A stretch of 64,000 bases of DNA, from contig OZ241377.1 in assembly GCA_965200615.1 (NCBI GenBank), positions 682,001-746,000 on the forward strand. Reading direction: 5' to 3'. The notes below the pieces were generated by a model that made no database searches, had not been told where the DNA came from, and saw only the letters and a program-made list of their open reading frames with translations. The stretch comes from Bin5 sp965200615 (GTDB lineage Bacteria; Chloroflexota; Anaerolineae; Caldilineales; Caldilineaceae). A program made the translations under genes and the position numbers. How positions within the stretch are numbered: position 1 is the first letter of the stretch; each line of letters begins with the position of its first letter. This document shows, one piece after another, positions 34,690 to 43,374 of the stretch.

Positions 34690-36236
34690 GTCGCAGACCT
34701 GCCGTTACGGGTGACTCTCTTCTCAAACTCCCCCCACAGTATCGTGTCGGTCGCCAGCTGCACCTGCTCGACATTCTGCAGACGGGGCATCACTGCGCGG
34801 AGCTCGTCCCCTGCGCCGGCCGGTTGGATCATCTGATAGCCGCCCAGAAAGACCGGCGCGATCGTGATCACGGCATAGTCCGCCAAGCCCTCTTCCAGGA
34901 AGCTGGTCAGAATGCGTGCGCCCCCTTCGACCATCAGCGCCCCGATGCCCTCCGTGCCGAGGCAGGTGAGGAGAACGGCCAGATCCACGCGCCCTTCTTT
35001 ACCTGCGGGCAAGGTCAGAATGCGTGCGCCCGCCTCTTCCAGCCGCTGCCGGCGTGACGACTGCGCTCCCTGGGCCGTGGTCGCGATCCACGCGCTGCCG
35101 CTTCCCTGCAGAAGGCGGGCATCCAGCGGCGTGCGCAGCTGGGAGTCGACGATCACCGGCTGCGGGTTGTCACCGGCAACCAGCCGCACCGTCAATGCGG
35201 GGTCGTCGGCCAGCACCGTTTCGATGCCGACCAGAATCGCGGTGTGCGCCGCCCGCAGCGCGTGGGTCATCGTCAGAGAGGCAGGCGCGCTGATGGGGGC
35301 AGCTGTTCCCTGTTGGGCGGTCAGGCAACCGTCGAGGCTCTGGGCATAGCTGAGCGTGACGAAAGGTTGAGGAGTGAGGAGAGAGGAGTGGGGAGTGAGA
35401 GAAGACGCCTTCTTTCCCCTTTGTCCTCTTTCCACACCGCGGCTGTGGCTCTGTATACGGGCACGCAATCGATCGAGTTGCAGCCGATACGCTTCCGCGT
35501 GTCCATGCGTGAGGTGTTCTCTCTCTCCTCTCTTCTCTTCACTCTCTTCTCTTCCCTCCGGCCCGTTCTGTCCGGTAAGGCGGATGATGTGGCGCATCCG
35601 AGCGACCTTCGCCTCCAGGTAGGCGCGGCTTTCCGAATTCGACGGCATCTGCAAGGGGATCCGTTCCCGCACCTCGATGCCCAGCCTGGCCAACCCTTCG
35701 ATCTTGGCCGGGTTATTCGTCAGCATCCGCACCGACCGCACGCCCAACTCCTGCAGGATCAGGGCGGCGGCCGTGTAGTCCCGCTCGTCGGCCTGATGGC
35801 CCAACAGCAGGTTGGCGTCAACAGTGTCGTAGCCCTCATCCTGCAGATTGTAGGCGCGCAGCTTCTCCTCCAGGCCAATGCCGCGTCCCTCCTGCCGCAG
35901 ATAGATGAGCGCGCCCCGTCCTTCCGCCGCGATGGCCTGCATCGCCCGCTTCAGCTGTTCACCGCAGTCACAACGCTGCGAGCCGAGCACGTCGCCGGTG
36001 AAACACTCCGAGTGGATGCGGACCAGCAGATCTTCGCCCTCAGCGTCTCCAAGTACCAGGGCCAGGTGGTTCTTTCCATCCTCTGCGCTGCGGAAATGAT
36101 GCAGGTAGAAGGCGCCATCCGCAGTCGGGATGCGGGCCGTGACCGTGCGCTCCACTGCCGAAGGCAAGCGAACCGGCGGCCCATTCTTCAGTTCAGCGGG
36201 GCCCAGTGCGCTCCCCGCAACGGTTGTGTCCGACAT
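34686..36236 (-). CDS. GTP cyclohydrolase II fused to a RibD-type reductase domain
   Basis: The protein has 516 residues; start ATG 36236 is chosen as upstream codons overlap the previous gene. Residues 25-230 are RibA: zinc Cys78, Cys89 and Cys91 ('ECFTGDVLGSQRCDCG'), 'RQEGRGIGLEEKLRAYNLQD' and 'RMLTNNPAKIEGL'. Residues about 305-515 are the RibD C-terminal (HTP) reductase fold ('SYAQSLDGCLTA', 'ILVGIETVLADDPALTVRL', 'LMVEGGARILTSFLEEGLAD'). The deaminase domain of RibD and the DHBP synthase of RibBA are both absent. The linker (about 235-300) is low-complexity and encoded by repeat DNA. It makes the formamido-free diaminopyrimidine phosphate from GTP and could reduce its ribose. Its neighbours suggest diversion away from riboflavin. 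Confidence 0.9.
   Translation of the reverse strand: MSDTTVAGSALGPAELKNGPPVRLPSAVERTVTARIPTADGAFYLHHFRSAEDGKNHLALVLGDAEGEDLLVRIHSECFTGDVLGSQRCDCGEQLKRAMQAIAAEGRGALIYLRQEGRGIGLEEKLRAYNLQDEGYDTVDANLLLGHQADERDYTAAALILQELGVRSVRMLTNNPAKIEGLARLGIEVRERIPLQMPSNSESRAYLEAKVARMRHIIRLTGQNGPEGREESEEKRGEREHLTHGHAEAYRLQLDRLRARIQSHSRGVERGQRGKKASSLTPHSSLLTPQPFVTLSYAQSLDGCLTAQQGTAAPISAPASLTMTHALRAAHTAILVGIETVLADDPALTVRLVAGDNPQPVIVDSQLRTPLDARLLQGSGSAWIATTAQGAQSSRRQRLEEAGARILTLPAGKEGRVDLAVLLTCLGTEGIGALMVEGGARILTSFLEEGLADYAVITIAPVFLGGYQMIQPAGAGDELRAVMPRLQNVEQVQLATDTILWGEFEKRVTRNGRSAT
35371..35560. repeat. GAGTGAGGAG-type repeat inside the RibA-RibD linker
   Basis: GGAGTGAGGAGAGAGGAGTG begins at 35371 and a complementary-type pyrimidine tract (TCTCTCCTCTCTTCTCTTCA) lies near 35521-35541. 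The same vocabulary builds the hairpins at 6625 and 13162. Here it is translated in frame as part of the inter-domain linker. Confidence 0.6.
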
Positions 36237-36256
36237 CTGTTTGGGCTTGCTGAAGG

Positions 36257-36883
36257 CTAGCTGAACCGCTCCTCCAGCCAGGGGTCCCCCTCCATGTGGT
36301 AACCGTAGCGTTCCCAGAAGCCGGGCCGGTCGCCGCGCATGAACTCCAATCCGCGCAGCCATTTGGCGCTCTTCCAGAAGTATTTCTTTGGCACCAGCAG
36401 TCGCAGGGGATAGCCGTGGTCCGGTTCAATCGCCTTGCCCTGATAGAGGTAGGCGAGCATCGTGTCGTCGTCGTCGAGTACATCCAGCGCGATATTTGTC
36501 GTATAGTCGCCGTCGCAGTGGGCCATCACGTGCGTGGCCGCCGGGTCGACTTCGATGTGGCGCAGAAATTCCCGCCAGGGCACGCCTGTCCAGGTCGTGT
36601 CCAGTTTGCTCCAGCGGGTGACGCAGTGGATGTCAACGGTCTGGGTTCTGGACGGCAGGGCCGTCAGCTCATCCCACGAGAAGCGCTTTTCCCGGGCCAG
36701 TCCGAAGACGCTCAGATCCCAACCATCCAGAGAAGCGTAATGATAGGTTGGGCCGTAGGTCAGCACCGGAAAGCGTTCGGTGACGAACTGGCCCGGCGGC
36801 ACCCGCTCTTCGCGGGGATTGGCAGGTAGATTCTTGACCCGCTTCAGACGTTCGACCTTGCGAAAGGGGTTTTCAATGCGCAT
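36257..36883 (-). CDS. Sulfite-oxidase-type molybdopterin-dependent oxidoreductase, cytosolic
   Basis: The protein has 208 residues from ATG 36883, behind GGAGATGAAATA. It is the catalytic sulfite-oxidase fold: 'YHYASLDGWDLSVFGL', then Cys87 in 'DIHCVTRWSKLDTTWTGVPW', the expected molybdenum ligand, and 'YPLRLLVPKKYFWKSAKWLR' near the end. The family's usual Tat signal is absent, as are heme and dimerisation domains, so it should be a compact soluble form. It ends 20 bases before the cyclohydrolase fusion. Whether it belongs to that pathway or is only a neighbour is open. Confidence 0.9.
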   Translation of the reverse strand: MRIENPFRKVERLKRVKNLPANPREERVPPGQFVTERFPVLTYGPTYHYASLDGWDLSVFGLAREKRFSWDELTALPSRTQTVDIHCVTRWSKLDTTWTGVPWREFLRHIEVDPAATHVMAHCDGDYTTNIALDVLDDDDTMLAYLYQGKAIEPDHGYPLRLLVPKKYFWKSAKWLRGLEFMRGDRPGFWERYGYHMEGDPWLEERFS

Positions 36884-36949
36884 TATTTCATCTCCATGGC
36901 ATGGATAGCAGACCTTGCCCCGCTCTCCCAAGATTGCAGTTACCGGCCA

Positions 36950-38224
36950 CTAATCACTGTCCTCTGTCCTAAAACGCTTGAGAATCAGAGAGGCGTTCTG
37001 GCCGCCGAGACCGAATCCATTGCAGAGGCCGGCATCGACCCGGCAGGCGCGGCTGACGTTGGGCACGTAGTCGAGGTCGCAGTCCGGGTCCCGCTCATTG
37101 TAGTTGATGGTCGGCGCAATGCGCTGCGTCTGCATCGCCTGCACCAGCGCGGCCGCGCTCTGCGCGCCGGCTGCGCCCATCGCGTGGCCGATGCTGCTCT
37201 TCAGGCTGGTGACCGGGATGTTGTAGGCGTCCTCGCCGAAGATCCGTTTGATGGCCGCGGTCTCCGACTTATCGTTCAATACTGTGCCGGTGCCGTGGGC
37301 GACGATCCAGTCGATCTCATCGGCGTCGAGCCCGCTCTCCTGCAGCGCAATGCGCATACATTCGGTTGCGCCGTGCCCGTCCGGTTCGGGCGCGACCATA
37401 TCGAAGGCGTCTTCACTCAGCCCGTAGCCGGCGAACTCGGCCAGGATCTGTGCGCCGCGCGCCTGCGCATGTTCCAGCGTTTCCAACACAAACGCAGCCG
37501 CGCCCTCGCCCACGACCATGCCGTCCCTGTCGCCGCTGAACGGACGGCAGGCGCTTTCCGGCTCATCGTTGCGCGTGCTGGCCGCGCCCAGGCGGCTGAA
37601 CGTGGAGATCGCCATCTTGGTCAGATAGCCCTCGGCCCCGCCGGTCAGCATGATATCCGCCTCCCCGCGCTGGAGGCGCCGCGCGGCTTCGCCGATGCTG
37701 GTGATGCCGGTCGCGCAGGCTGTCACCTGGCTGTTGGTGGGGCCGGTGATGCCGTACTTGATGGCGATAAAAGTCGGCGCGCTGCTGATCAGCGCGGCGG
37801 TGGCGCTGGCCGGATTGAAACGTTTGGGGCCGTTTTCCTCGAGTTTGCGGCCCTCCTCCTCAACAATATCCCAGCCGCCGAAGGCCAGCCCCATCTCCAC
37901 GCCGACACGGGAGCGGTCCTCCTGCGAGAGGTCCAGACCGGAGCGGTCCAGCGCCTCCTGCGTTGCCTTCCACGCCAGCTGCGTGCCGCGGCTGGTGCGC
38001 CGCACGTCTTTGCGGTCCATGTAGGCGCGCGGCTCCCAATCGTTGACCCTGGCGGTTATCTGCGTGGGAAATCCGGTCGCGTCCCAGTGGGTGATAGGGC
38101 CGGTACCCGATTTTCCCGCCATCAATCCGGCCCAGGAGCTTTCCAGATCGTGCCCCAAGGGCGTCACCATCCCAATACCGGTGACAACAACGCGCCGGGC
38201 GGAGCCTCTCTCATTTTCGTTCAT
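36950..38224 (-). CDS. fabF: Beta-ketoacyl-ACP synthase II (FabF)
   Basis: The protein has 424 residues from ATG 38224, the standard FabF length. It condenses malonyl-ACP with acyl-ACP in fatty-acid elongation. The Cys-His-His triad is visible: Cys170 in 'VTACATGITS', His in 'VAHGTGTVLNDK' and His in 'LKSSIGHAMGAAG'. The N-terminus 'RRVVVTGIGMVTPLG' and the C-terminal 'NGFGLGGQNASLI' are typical. No acyl-carrier protein or fabD/G/H genes adjoin it, so it may be a housekeeping stray, or it may acylate a product of the downstream genes. Confidence 0.94.
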   Translation of the reverse strand: MNENERGSARRVVVTGIGMVTPLGHDLESSWAGLMAGKSGTGPITHWDATGFPTQITARVNDWEPRAYMDRKDVRRTSRGTQLAWKATQEALDRSGLDLSQEDRSRVGVEMGLAFGGWDIVEEEGRKLEENGPKRFNPASATAALISSAPTFIAIKYGITGPTNSQVTACATGITSIGEAARRLQRGEADIMLTGGAEGYLTKMAISTFSRLGAASTRNDEPESACRPFSGDRDGMVVGEGAAAFVLETLEHAQARGAQILAEFAGYGLSEDAFDMVAPEPDGHGATECMRIALQESGLDADEIDWIVAHGTGTVLNDKSETAAIKRIFGEDAYNIPVTSLKSSIGHAMGAAGAQSAAALVQAMQTQRIAPTINYNERDPDCDLDYVPNVSRACRVDAGLCNGFGLGGQNASLILKRFRTEDSD

Positions 38225-38303
38225 CTCGAAGTTTCTCGTCTGTTCGCCACGGTTCCCAATATCCGGTCGTCGCTGGTGTTGCCGACCACTAACCACTGCG
38301 GTT

Positions 38304-38807
38304 TTACCGCATCGTGAGCGACATGACCGCCTTCTGGGCGTGCATGCGGTTCTCCGCCTCATCGTAGACGATCGACCGGGGGCCGTCGATGACCTCGTCG
38401 GTGACTTCGATGTTGCGGTCGGCCGGCAGACAGTGCATGTACAGGGCATTGTCGCCGGGCAGGGCCATGCGGCGGCTGTCGGTGATCCAGTCTGTGTACT
38501 GGCGTCCGATGCGCGCGCTTTCCTCGTCGTCATCGGTCGTCAGCAGCGCGCCCCAGCTCTTGGGGTAGAGGATATCGGCGCCCTTGAACCCGGCGTCGAA
38601 ATCGTCGAGAATCTCGAAGCTGGAGCGGGTGCGCGTGCTGGTGAAGAAGAAGAGCATGGTCAGCGCTTTGTCGCGTAAGAGCGGATGGCCGATTCCCAGC
38701 GCACGCTCTCGTTTAAGCGCAAGGGCAACGTCCAGGACCGTCTCGATCTCCTCCTTCGAGAAGTCCATATCACTGATAAAATCGCGACCGCGCAAATCGG
38801 TTTGCAT
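38304..38807 (-). pseudogene. Ornithine/N-acetylornithine-type carbamoyltransferase with an internal deletion
   Basis: The 167-residue frame joins the two ends of a carbamoyltransferase and lacks the middle. The N-terminus runs to the carbamoyl-phosphate loop 'STRTRSSFE'. It then jumps directly into the C-terminal 'DDFDAGFKGADILYPKSWG' and ends with 'YMHCLPADR' and the last helices. Full-length enzymes have about 300-340 residues, so roughly 150 are missing, including the HPCQ/HPTQ substrate motif. The frame is intact across the join, near a shared 'SFE' sequence that could have recombined. The product could not form a normal active site. A strong promoter lies upstream at 39020-39048. Confidence 0.8.
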
Positions 38808-39331
38808 TCGAGCCTACTCTGTGACTCTATGTTAGGTGTTTCGTATCCGATTTTCAGTAACTGCAACTCCACTCGTTCACGCAGCGCCTTCTCCGACAGC
38901 CAGATTGGTTGCGGAGTGGGGCGAGCTGTCAGCGGCGGTTTTAGGGATGTTTGATCTGTCATTGCCGGTTTCGGTCTGCGAAAACAAATCCGCTGTCGAT
39001 CAGCGGATGCGGTCCCCTGATTATAAGAATCGACAACGGAAAAGTCAATGCTCTTACGCGGGGTGCAGTTGAACTGCGGACTGCAGTGGTCAGGGGTTGG
39101 GGGCGAGGGGTTGGATGGGCGGGTTGCGGGGGTTGTACGAGAGAAGACGCGAGATTGGTATGAGATTGAGGGGCGTCCGGGTTGGACAGTAGAGAGAATC
39201 GGGCGAAGCCCTGGTGGACGAGGGACTCGCGGCGGTAGCGGTCCTGTTCGGCTTTTTTGCGGTCGGCGCTTTTGCAAAAATTCAGATCAGGATTTGCAGG
39301 AGTGAGAAGTGAGGGGATCTGTGGAATACTC
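38808..39331. other. 524-base region without a supported gene
   Basis: It holds the minus-strand promoter at 39020-39048, a copy of the dispersed CAGTGGTCAG motif at 39084-39093, and G-rich low-complexity sequence to about 39250. A minus-strand stretch near 38830-38960 ('LSEKALRERVELQLLKIGYE') looks protein-like, but has no clear end or homologue. Confidence 0.5.
39020..39048 (-). promoter_or_regulatory. Strong sigma70-type promoter for the carbamoyltransferase-fabF-pterin run
   Basis: On the minus strand TTGACT (39043-39048) and a perfect TATAAT (39020-39025) are spaced by 17 bases. It faces the genes at 38807 downwards, with a leader of about 200 bases. It could drive the whole minus-strand run to 31125. 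Confidence 0.75.
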
Positions 39332-40726
39332 TCAGGGGTGGCCGGCCTGCGCAAGCGGTAGCCGAATGGTAAATGTGCTGCCCTGCCCCGCTCCTGCGCT
39401 GGTTACTTCAATCTCTCCGTCGTGGGCTTTGACAAGCGCCTGCGCGATGGCCAACCCCAGCCCAACTCCACCGTTGTCCCGGGTCCGATTTTTGTCGACC
39501 CGGTAGAAGCGGTCAAAAACATGGGGAATATCCTCTGCAGCAATGCCTTCACCGTTATCGGTTATTGCAATCGCGGCCGTCTCGTCTTCCGTCTGCAATG
39601 AAAGGGAGACGGCCCCGCCGACCGGTGTGTGTTGCAAGGCGTTTGCAAGGAGATTCTGCAGCGCTTGGGCGATTCGTAAGCGGTCAACGGCTGCAAAAAA
39701 CGATGACAGAGGGAGACTGGTCTGCAGTGAGATACGCTTCTCTCCCGCCAGTGGAGAAAAAAGCTCTGCTACTTCCTCCAGCAAAAGGACCAGATCAATG
39801 GCGCTGCGCTGCAGCGGCAACTGGCGCGCCTCTGCCTGGGCCAACAGTCGCAGATCGTCTACCAGCCGGTGCAAATGTCGGGTCTGCTCATAAAGGCGGG
39901 TGATCTCCGTTTTTTCGAGAGGGTAGACATCGTCCAGAATGGCCCGCAGGTTGCCTTCCAGAACCGTAAGGGGCGTACGAAGCTCATGGGCAATATCGTT
40001 CAGCATGTTACGGCGCAGGGTCTCTGCGTCTTCCAAGGCAGCAGCCATCCTGTTGAAGGAAAGTGACACCTCCCGCATTTCGGCGCTCCCCTGTTCAGCC
40101 ACGCGAAAGCTGAGATTGCGCCTGGCGACGGCTTGCGTACCGTATACGAGATGGGTGAGAGGCGCGGAGAGCCAGCGACTGACCAGCACGCCGAAGACGA
40201 TCGCCAGTATGGCGCCAATGAGAAGCATCTGCAACATAAAATTGCTGGTCCGTTCCGCAAGACCTGCCGGGATGTCATCCGGCGCTGAAAAAGAAAAGAG
40301 ACGTCCAGGCGGCCGTTCCTGGTGGACCAGGTCAAGGAAGCCGACGGTTTGCCCTTCGGAACGGATGGGTAGAGACTGCTGCAACTGGTAGGTTTCCAGA
40401 TAGTCTGGCCTCCCTGTGCCCGCGGTTGCGTAGAGAACTTGTCCTTCCGGGTCAGTAAGTGTCAGGATTCTTCTGCGGCCTGCAGTGAAAAAAAGAGCGG
40501 AATCGGCTCCCTCCAGCAATGTTGAGACACCCTGCCAGCTGCCATGATTGGCATAATGCTCTTCCAATAGATTCGCTAAGCCAGCCGGCCTCTCAAAATA
40601 GAAGAGAGCCAACGAGCGCAGATTACTTTCGTTGAAGAACCGTCGCGCCGTGAGCGAAATGGCGCCAAAGGTGATAACGATGATCGCTGCGAAAGCCAGG
40701 CTCAAACGCACCCAAAGCCGGTTCAT
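39332..40726 (-). CDS. Membrane sensor histidine kinase of the MacAB-like operon
   Basis: The protein has 464 residues. It has a transmembrane helix at 5-27, a periplasmic sensor of about 135 residues, a second helix at 165-187 and a HAMP domain. The phosphorylation helix carries 'AHELRTPLTVLEGN' with His247. The ATPase domain has 'NLLANALQHTPVGG', 'DNGEGIAAED' and 'NGGVGLGLAIAQ'. Its ATG overlaps the regulator's TGA by four bases. As the last gene of the operon, it probably senses the exported compound or envelope stress. Confidence 0.95.
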   Translation of the reverse strand: MNRLWVRLSLAFAAIIVITFGAISLTARRFFNESNLRSLALFYFERPAGLANLLEEHYANHGSWQGVSTLLEGADSALFFTAGRRRILTLTDPEGQVLYATAGTGRPDYLETYQLQQSLPIRSEGQTVGFLDLVHQERPPGRLFSFSAPDDIPAGLAERTSNFMLQMLLIGAILAIVFGVLVSRWLSAPLTHLVYGTQAVARRNLSFRVAEQGSAEMREVSLSFNRMAAALEDAETLRRNMLNDIAHELRTPLTVLEGNLRAILDDVYPLEKTEITRLYEQTRHLHRLVDDLRLLAQAEARQLPLQRSAIDLVLLLEEVAELFSPLAGEKRISLQTSLPLSSFFAAVDRLRIAQALQNLLANALQHTPVGGAVSLSLQTEDETAAIAITDNGEGIAAEDIPHVFDRFYRVDKNRTRDNGGVGLGLAIAQALVKAHDGEIEVTSAGAGQGSTFTIRLPLAQAGHP

Positions 40727-41421
40727 TCCCGCTCTCCAGCCAGCCGGTAGCCAACGCCGTAGACCGTCTGGACAAGCTGCGGCTTACGCGGATCGGCCTC
40801 GATCTTGCGGCGCAGGTTCTTGATGTGGCTGTCCAGCATCCGATCGACGCCGCTGTATTCGTACCCCAATGCCCGCTCCATCAGTTCCGTGCGTGTGAAG
40901 ACATAGCCGGGGCTTTCCATCAGCGTCTGCAGCAGACTGAACTCCGTAGGCGTCAACTCGACGGCAGTCCCCCGCACCTTCACGTTCCTGCCCTCCACGT
41001 CCATCTGCAGAGCGCCGACAGTCCGCACCCGGGACGCCGCCGCCCGCTGCGTACGCCGCAGCAGCGCCCGCACTCGCGCCACCACTTCGCGGGGATTGAA
41101 CGGCTTGGTGACATAATCGTCCGCGCCCAGCTCCAGGCCGATGATCTTGTCCGTATCCTCGACCCGAGCCGTCAGCATGATGATCAGCGTGTTTGCCAGC
41201 CTCTCGTCGCCGCGGACAGTACGGGTGATCTCCCAACCATCCCTGTCCGGCAGCATCAGATCCAGCAGCATCAGCTTTGGCGACGCCCGTCGCAATACCT
41301 GGAGAGCCGTCTCGCCGTTATAGGCAATGGACACAGCGTACCGCTCCCGCTCCAAATAGCTCCGCAGCAGACGTACGATCTCGCGGTCGTCGTCAACAAT
41401 CAGAATGCGTTCTTCCAGCAT
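40723..41421 (-). CDS. OmpR/PhoB-family response regulator of the MacAB-like operon
   Basis: The protein has 232 residues. ATG 41421 is preferred because the receiver domain starts at 'RILIVDDDREIVRLL'. The acidic pocket is Asp10-12, the phospho-site Asp54 lies in 'LMLLDLMLP', and Lys sits in 'DYVTKPFNP'. A winged-helix output domain follows from about residue 130 and ends 'VQTVYGVGYRLAG'. It overlaps the kinase by four bases and lies 170 bases after the adaptor gene, so it may control its own export operon through the palindrome at 45489. Confidence 0.95.
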   Translation of the reverse strand: MLEERILIVDDDREIVRLLRSYLERERYAVSIAYNGETALQVLRRASPKLMLLDLMLPDRDGWEITRTVRGDERLANTLIIMLTARVEDTDKIIGLELGADDYVTKPFNPREVVARVRALLRRTQRAAASRVRTVGALQMDVEGRNVKVRGTAVELTPTEFSLLQTLMESPGYVFTRTELMERALGYEYSGVDRMLDSHIKNLRRKIEADPRKPQLVQTVYGVGYRLAGERE

Positions 41422-41589
41422 AGGCCCGTTATAGCTGTTTCTTTCTGCAAGGGCAAGTTGCTCGACCGGCATGGGGTCAGGATCCTTCGGGTCTGTACGG
41501 CTCAGATTTCCGGGATATGAGCCCTGGCGGATCCAGCGTAATCTGTTCCTGCCGCCAGCGCCGCTCCCAGCCCACTTCCCTCTTGCCTA

Positions 41590-43230
41590 CTAAGGGGACC
41601 TGCCGCCAGCGCCGGGAGCGCCCGGGGGCGGCCCCGAAAAAGGAACCCATTCATCCTCCTGCTTGACGAAGGTGGTGGCGCCGAATACTTCATCGCCGCT
41701 CTGCAACTGTGTTGAACGAACAACAGTCCATTCGCCCTGAACGCCTTCCACCGCCACGGCGACCGGCAACGCATCTTCGTCTCTCGACTTCATCACGACC
41801 GTCTCTCCGTTAGCTTCCTGAAGTGCAGCTGTTGGCACCAGCCAGCGGGCGTCCGCCGTTTCGCTGCGCAGGATGGCAACAGCCGTCATGCCCGGCCGCA
41901 CTCCCGTCAAGGCTTCATCGATCAGCCGCACAGTAACCGGGTAGTCGATCACCCCCTCCTGGGCGCTGCTTGATGGTTCGATGCCGCTGATCATCCCTGC
42001 AAACACCCTTTCGGGGAAGGCATCGATCGTGACGTCCGCCAGCTGACCGACGCTGATCTTGGGAATATCGACTTCGGCGACATCGATCGTCAGTTGCAAC
42101 TGGCTCAGGTCCGCTATCGTGATCGCGACGGTTCCCGCTGAGATCCGGTCGCTTTCATTCACGTTGACCCGCAGGACCGTACCCGCAGCCGGGGCGACCA
42201 ACTCCGCTCTGACCAGGTCAAGCCGCGCCTCCAGCAGGGTCAGTTGCGCCTGGTCAATCGCCAGCTGCGCCAATGCAATATCCGTTTCATCCGCACCGCG
42301 CAACAGTGTGTCCAGTCTGGACTGGGGCGCAGCGACCTGCGCCTCTGCAGCCGCAATGTTCACAGCCGTCGGGCCGGCCAACAGATCATCCAACTGCTGC
42401 TGTGCCGTCTGGGCCTGGCTCAGCGCCGACTGCAAATCGGCTTGTGAGGCCGGCGCAACCGCCTCCTCATAGGCCGCCATTGCCGACTCATAGGAGATTG
42501 TCGCCTGCTGCAGTTGGGCGGCCTGCCGGGTCATACCCACATCTTCACGCCAAGCTATTTTGTCATACTCAGCCTGGGCCTCCTGCATGGTTACGCGCGC
42601 GTTTTCCACTGTCGCGGCGAACTGGATCCGTTCATTCTCGCTGGCTCCATTCCGAAGGTCATCGTATCTCGCCCATGCGGAGGCGGCGTTGCTGCGCGCT
42701 GCAGCCAGCTCCCCTTCACTGGCGCCGTTCTGCACTTGGGCCAGATTTTCCTGGGCCGACTTCAGGTCCGCTGCCGCCGCGGCGACCTCGGCCGCGCTGG
42801 CGGAGGCCAACAGATTTTCAAGCTGTAGTTCAGCCGATGCCAGATTGATGCGGGCCTGGTCTAACGTGCGGCGCAGGTCGCCCCTCTCCAGCGCCACCAG
42901 CAGATCACCGCTGCTGATAACGTCGCCAACTTCCACCAACACCTCTTCCACGTAGCCATTGACCTGGGCCACCACCTGCTGTGTGTCTACAAGCTCGATA
43001 TTGCCGGCCGCGGTGACCCTGTCTACGGCCGTATCCGCCGGACGGATGAGCGTGGTCTCGAGGCTGACTGACGGTTCCGTTTCAGCTGCCGGCTCCGCTA
43101 CAGCTGCCAACTCCATTCCGGCTGCCGTCTGTTCCGGCCCAATCCGGCCGGAGAAATCTGCAAAGCCGACGCCGAACGCGACGCCAACTACCATGGCGCT
43201 CAGAATAATCAAAGTATGTTTCCAGTTCAT
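41590..43230 (-). CDS. Periplasmic adaptor (HlyD/MacA-like membrane fusion protein)
   Basis: The protein has 546 residues from ATG 43230 behind AAGGAG. A membrane anchor lies at residues 7-25. A first biotinyl-lipoyl half is seen around 'VAQVNGYVEEVLVEVGDVIS', and then a very long alpha-helical hairpin (about 130-330), Ala/Gln/Glu-rich and coiled-coil-like. It is longer than that of MacA, partly through repeated 'A-A-x-A-x-L-x-x-A' helical units. The second lipoyl half ('LVAPAAGTVLRVNVNESDRI') and a beta-barrel follow. The C-terminus is Gly/Pro-rich. It links the permease at 43375 to the outer face. In a monoderm-like Chloroflexota cell it may assist export without a TolC partner. Confidence 0.9.
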   Translation of the reverse strand: MNWKHTLIILSAMVVGVAFGVGFADFSGRIGPEQTAAGMELAAVAEPAAETEPSVSLETTLIRPADTAVDRVTAAGNIELVDTQQVVAQVNGYVEEVLVEVGDVISSGDLLVALERGDLRRTLDQARINLASAELQLENLLASASAAEVAAAAADLKSAQENLAQVQNGASEGELAAARSNAASAWARYDDLRNGASENERIQFAATVENARVTMQEAQAEYDKIAWREDVGMTRQAAQLQQATISYESAMAAYEEAVAPASQADLQSALSQAQTAQQQLDDLLAGPTAVNIAAAEAQVAAPQSRLDTLLRGADETDIALAQLAIDQAQLTLLEARLDLVRAELVAPAAGTVLRVNVNESDRISAGTVAITIADLSQLQLTIDVAEVDIPKISVGQLADVTIDAFPERVFAGMISGIEPSSSAQEGVIDYPVTVRLIDEALTGVRPGMTAVAILRSETADARWLVPTAALQEANGETVVMKSRDEDALPVAVAVEGVQGEWTVVRSTQLQSGDEVFGATTFVKQEDEWVPFSGPPPGAPGAGGRSP

Positions 43231-43374
43231 ATGAATGCTCCTTCCAATTGACGCAGGTATCTGTCGTCCGTTCCGAAGTCCGCTGTATAAGGTGTGTACC
43301 CGCAGGAGAATCTGTCCCGCTTTCAGCCGGCACCTTCAACAGCCGTTTTTTCACCTTCTTTCTCAGCATGTTCG

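Noticed and set aside
35244..36260. Plus-strand frame of about 340 codons over the cyclohydrolase fusion
   Set aside because: It is antisense to conserved RibA motifs and shows only low-complexity residues.
38660..39277. Minus-strand frame of about 205 codons extending upstream of the carbamoyltransferase
   Set aside because: Its end lies in the wrong frame of the carbamoyltransferase gene, and most of it is Pro/Arg/Ser-rich as expected for noncoding DNA. Only a short protein-like patch remains, noted in the region entry.
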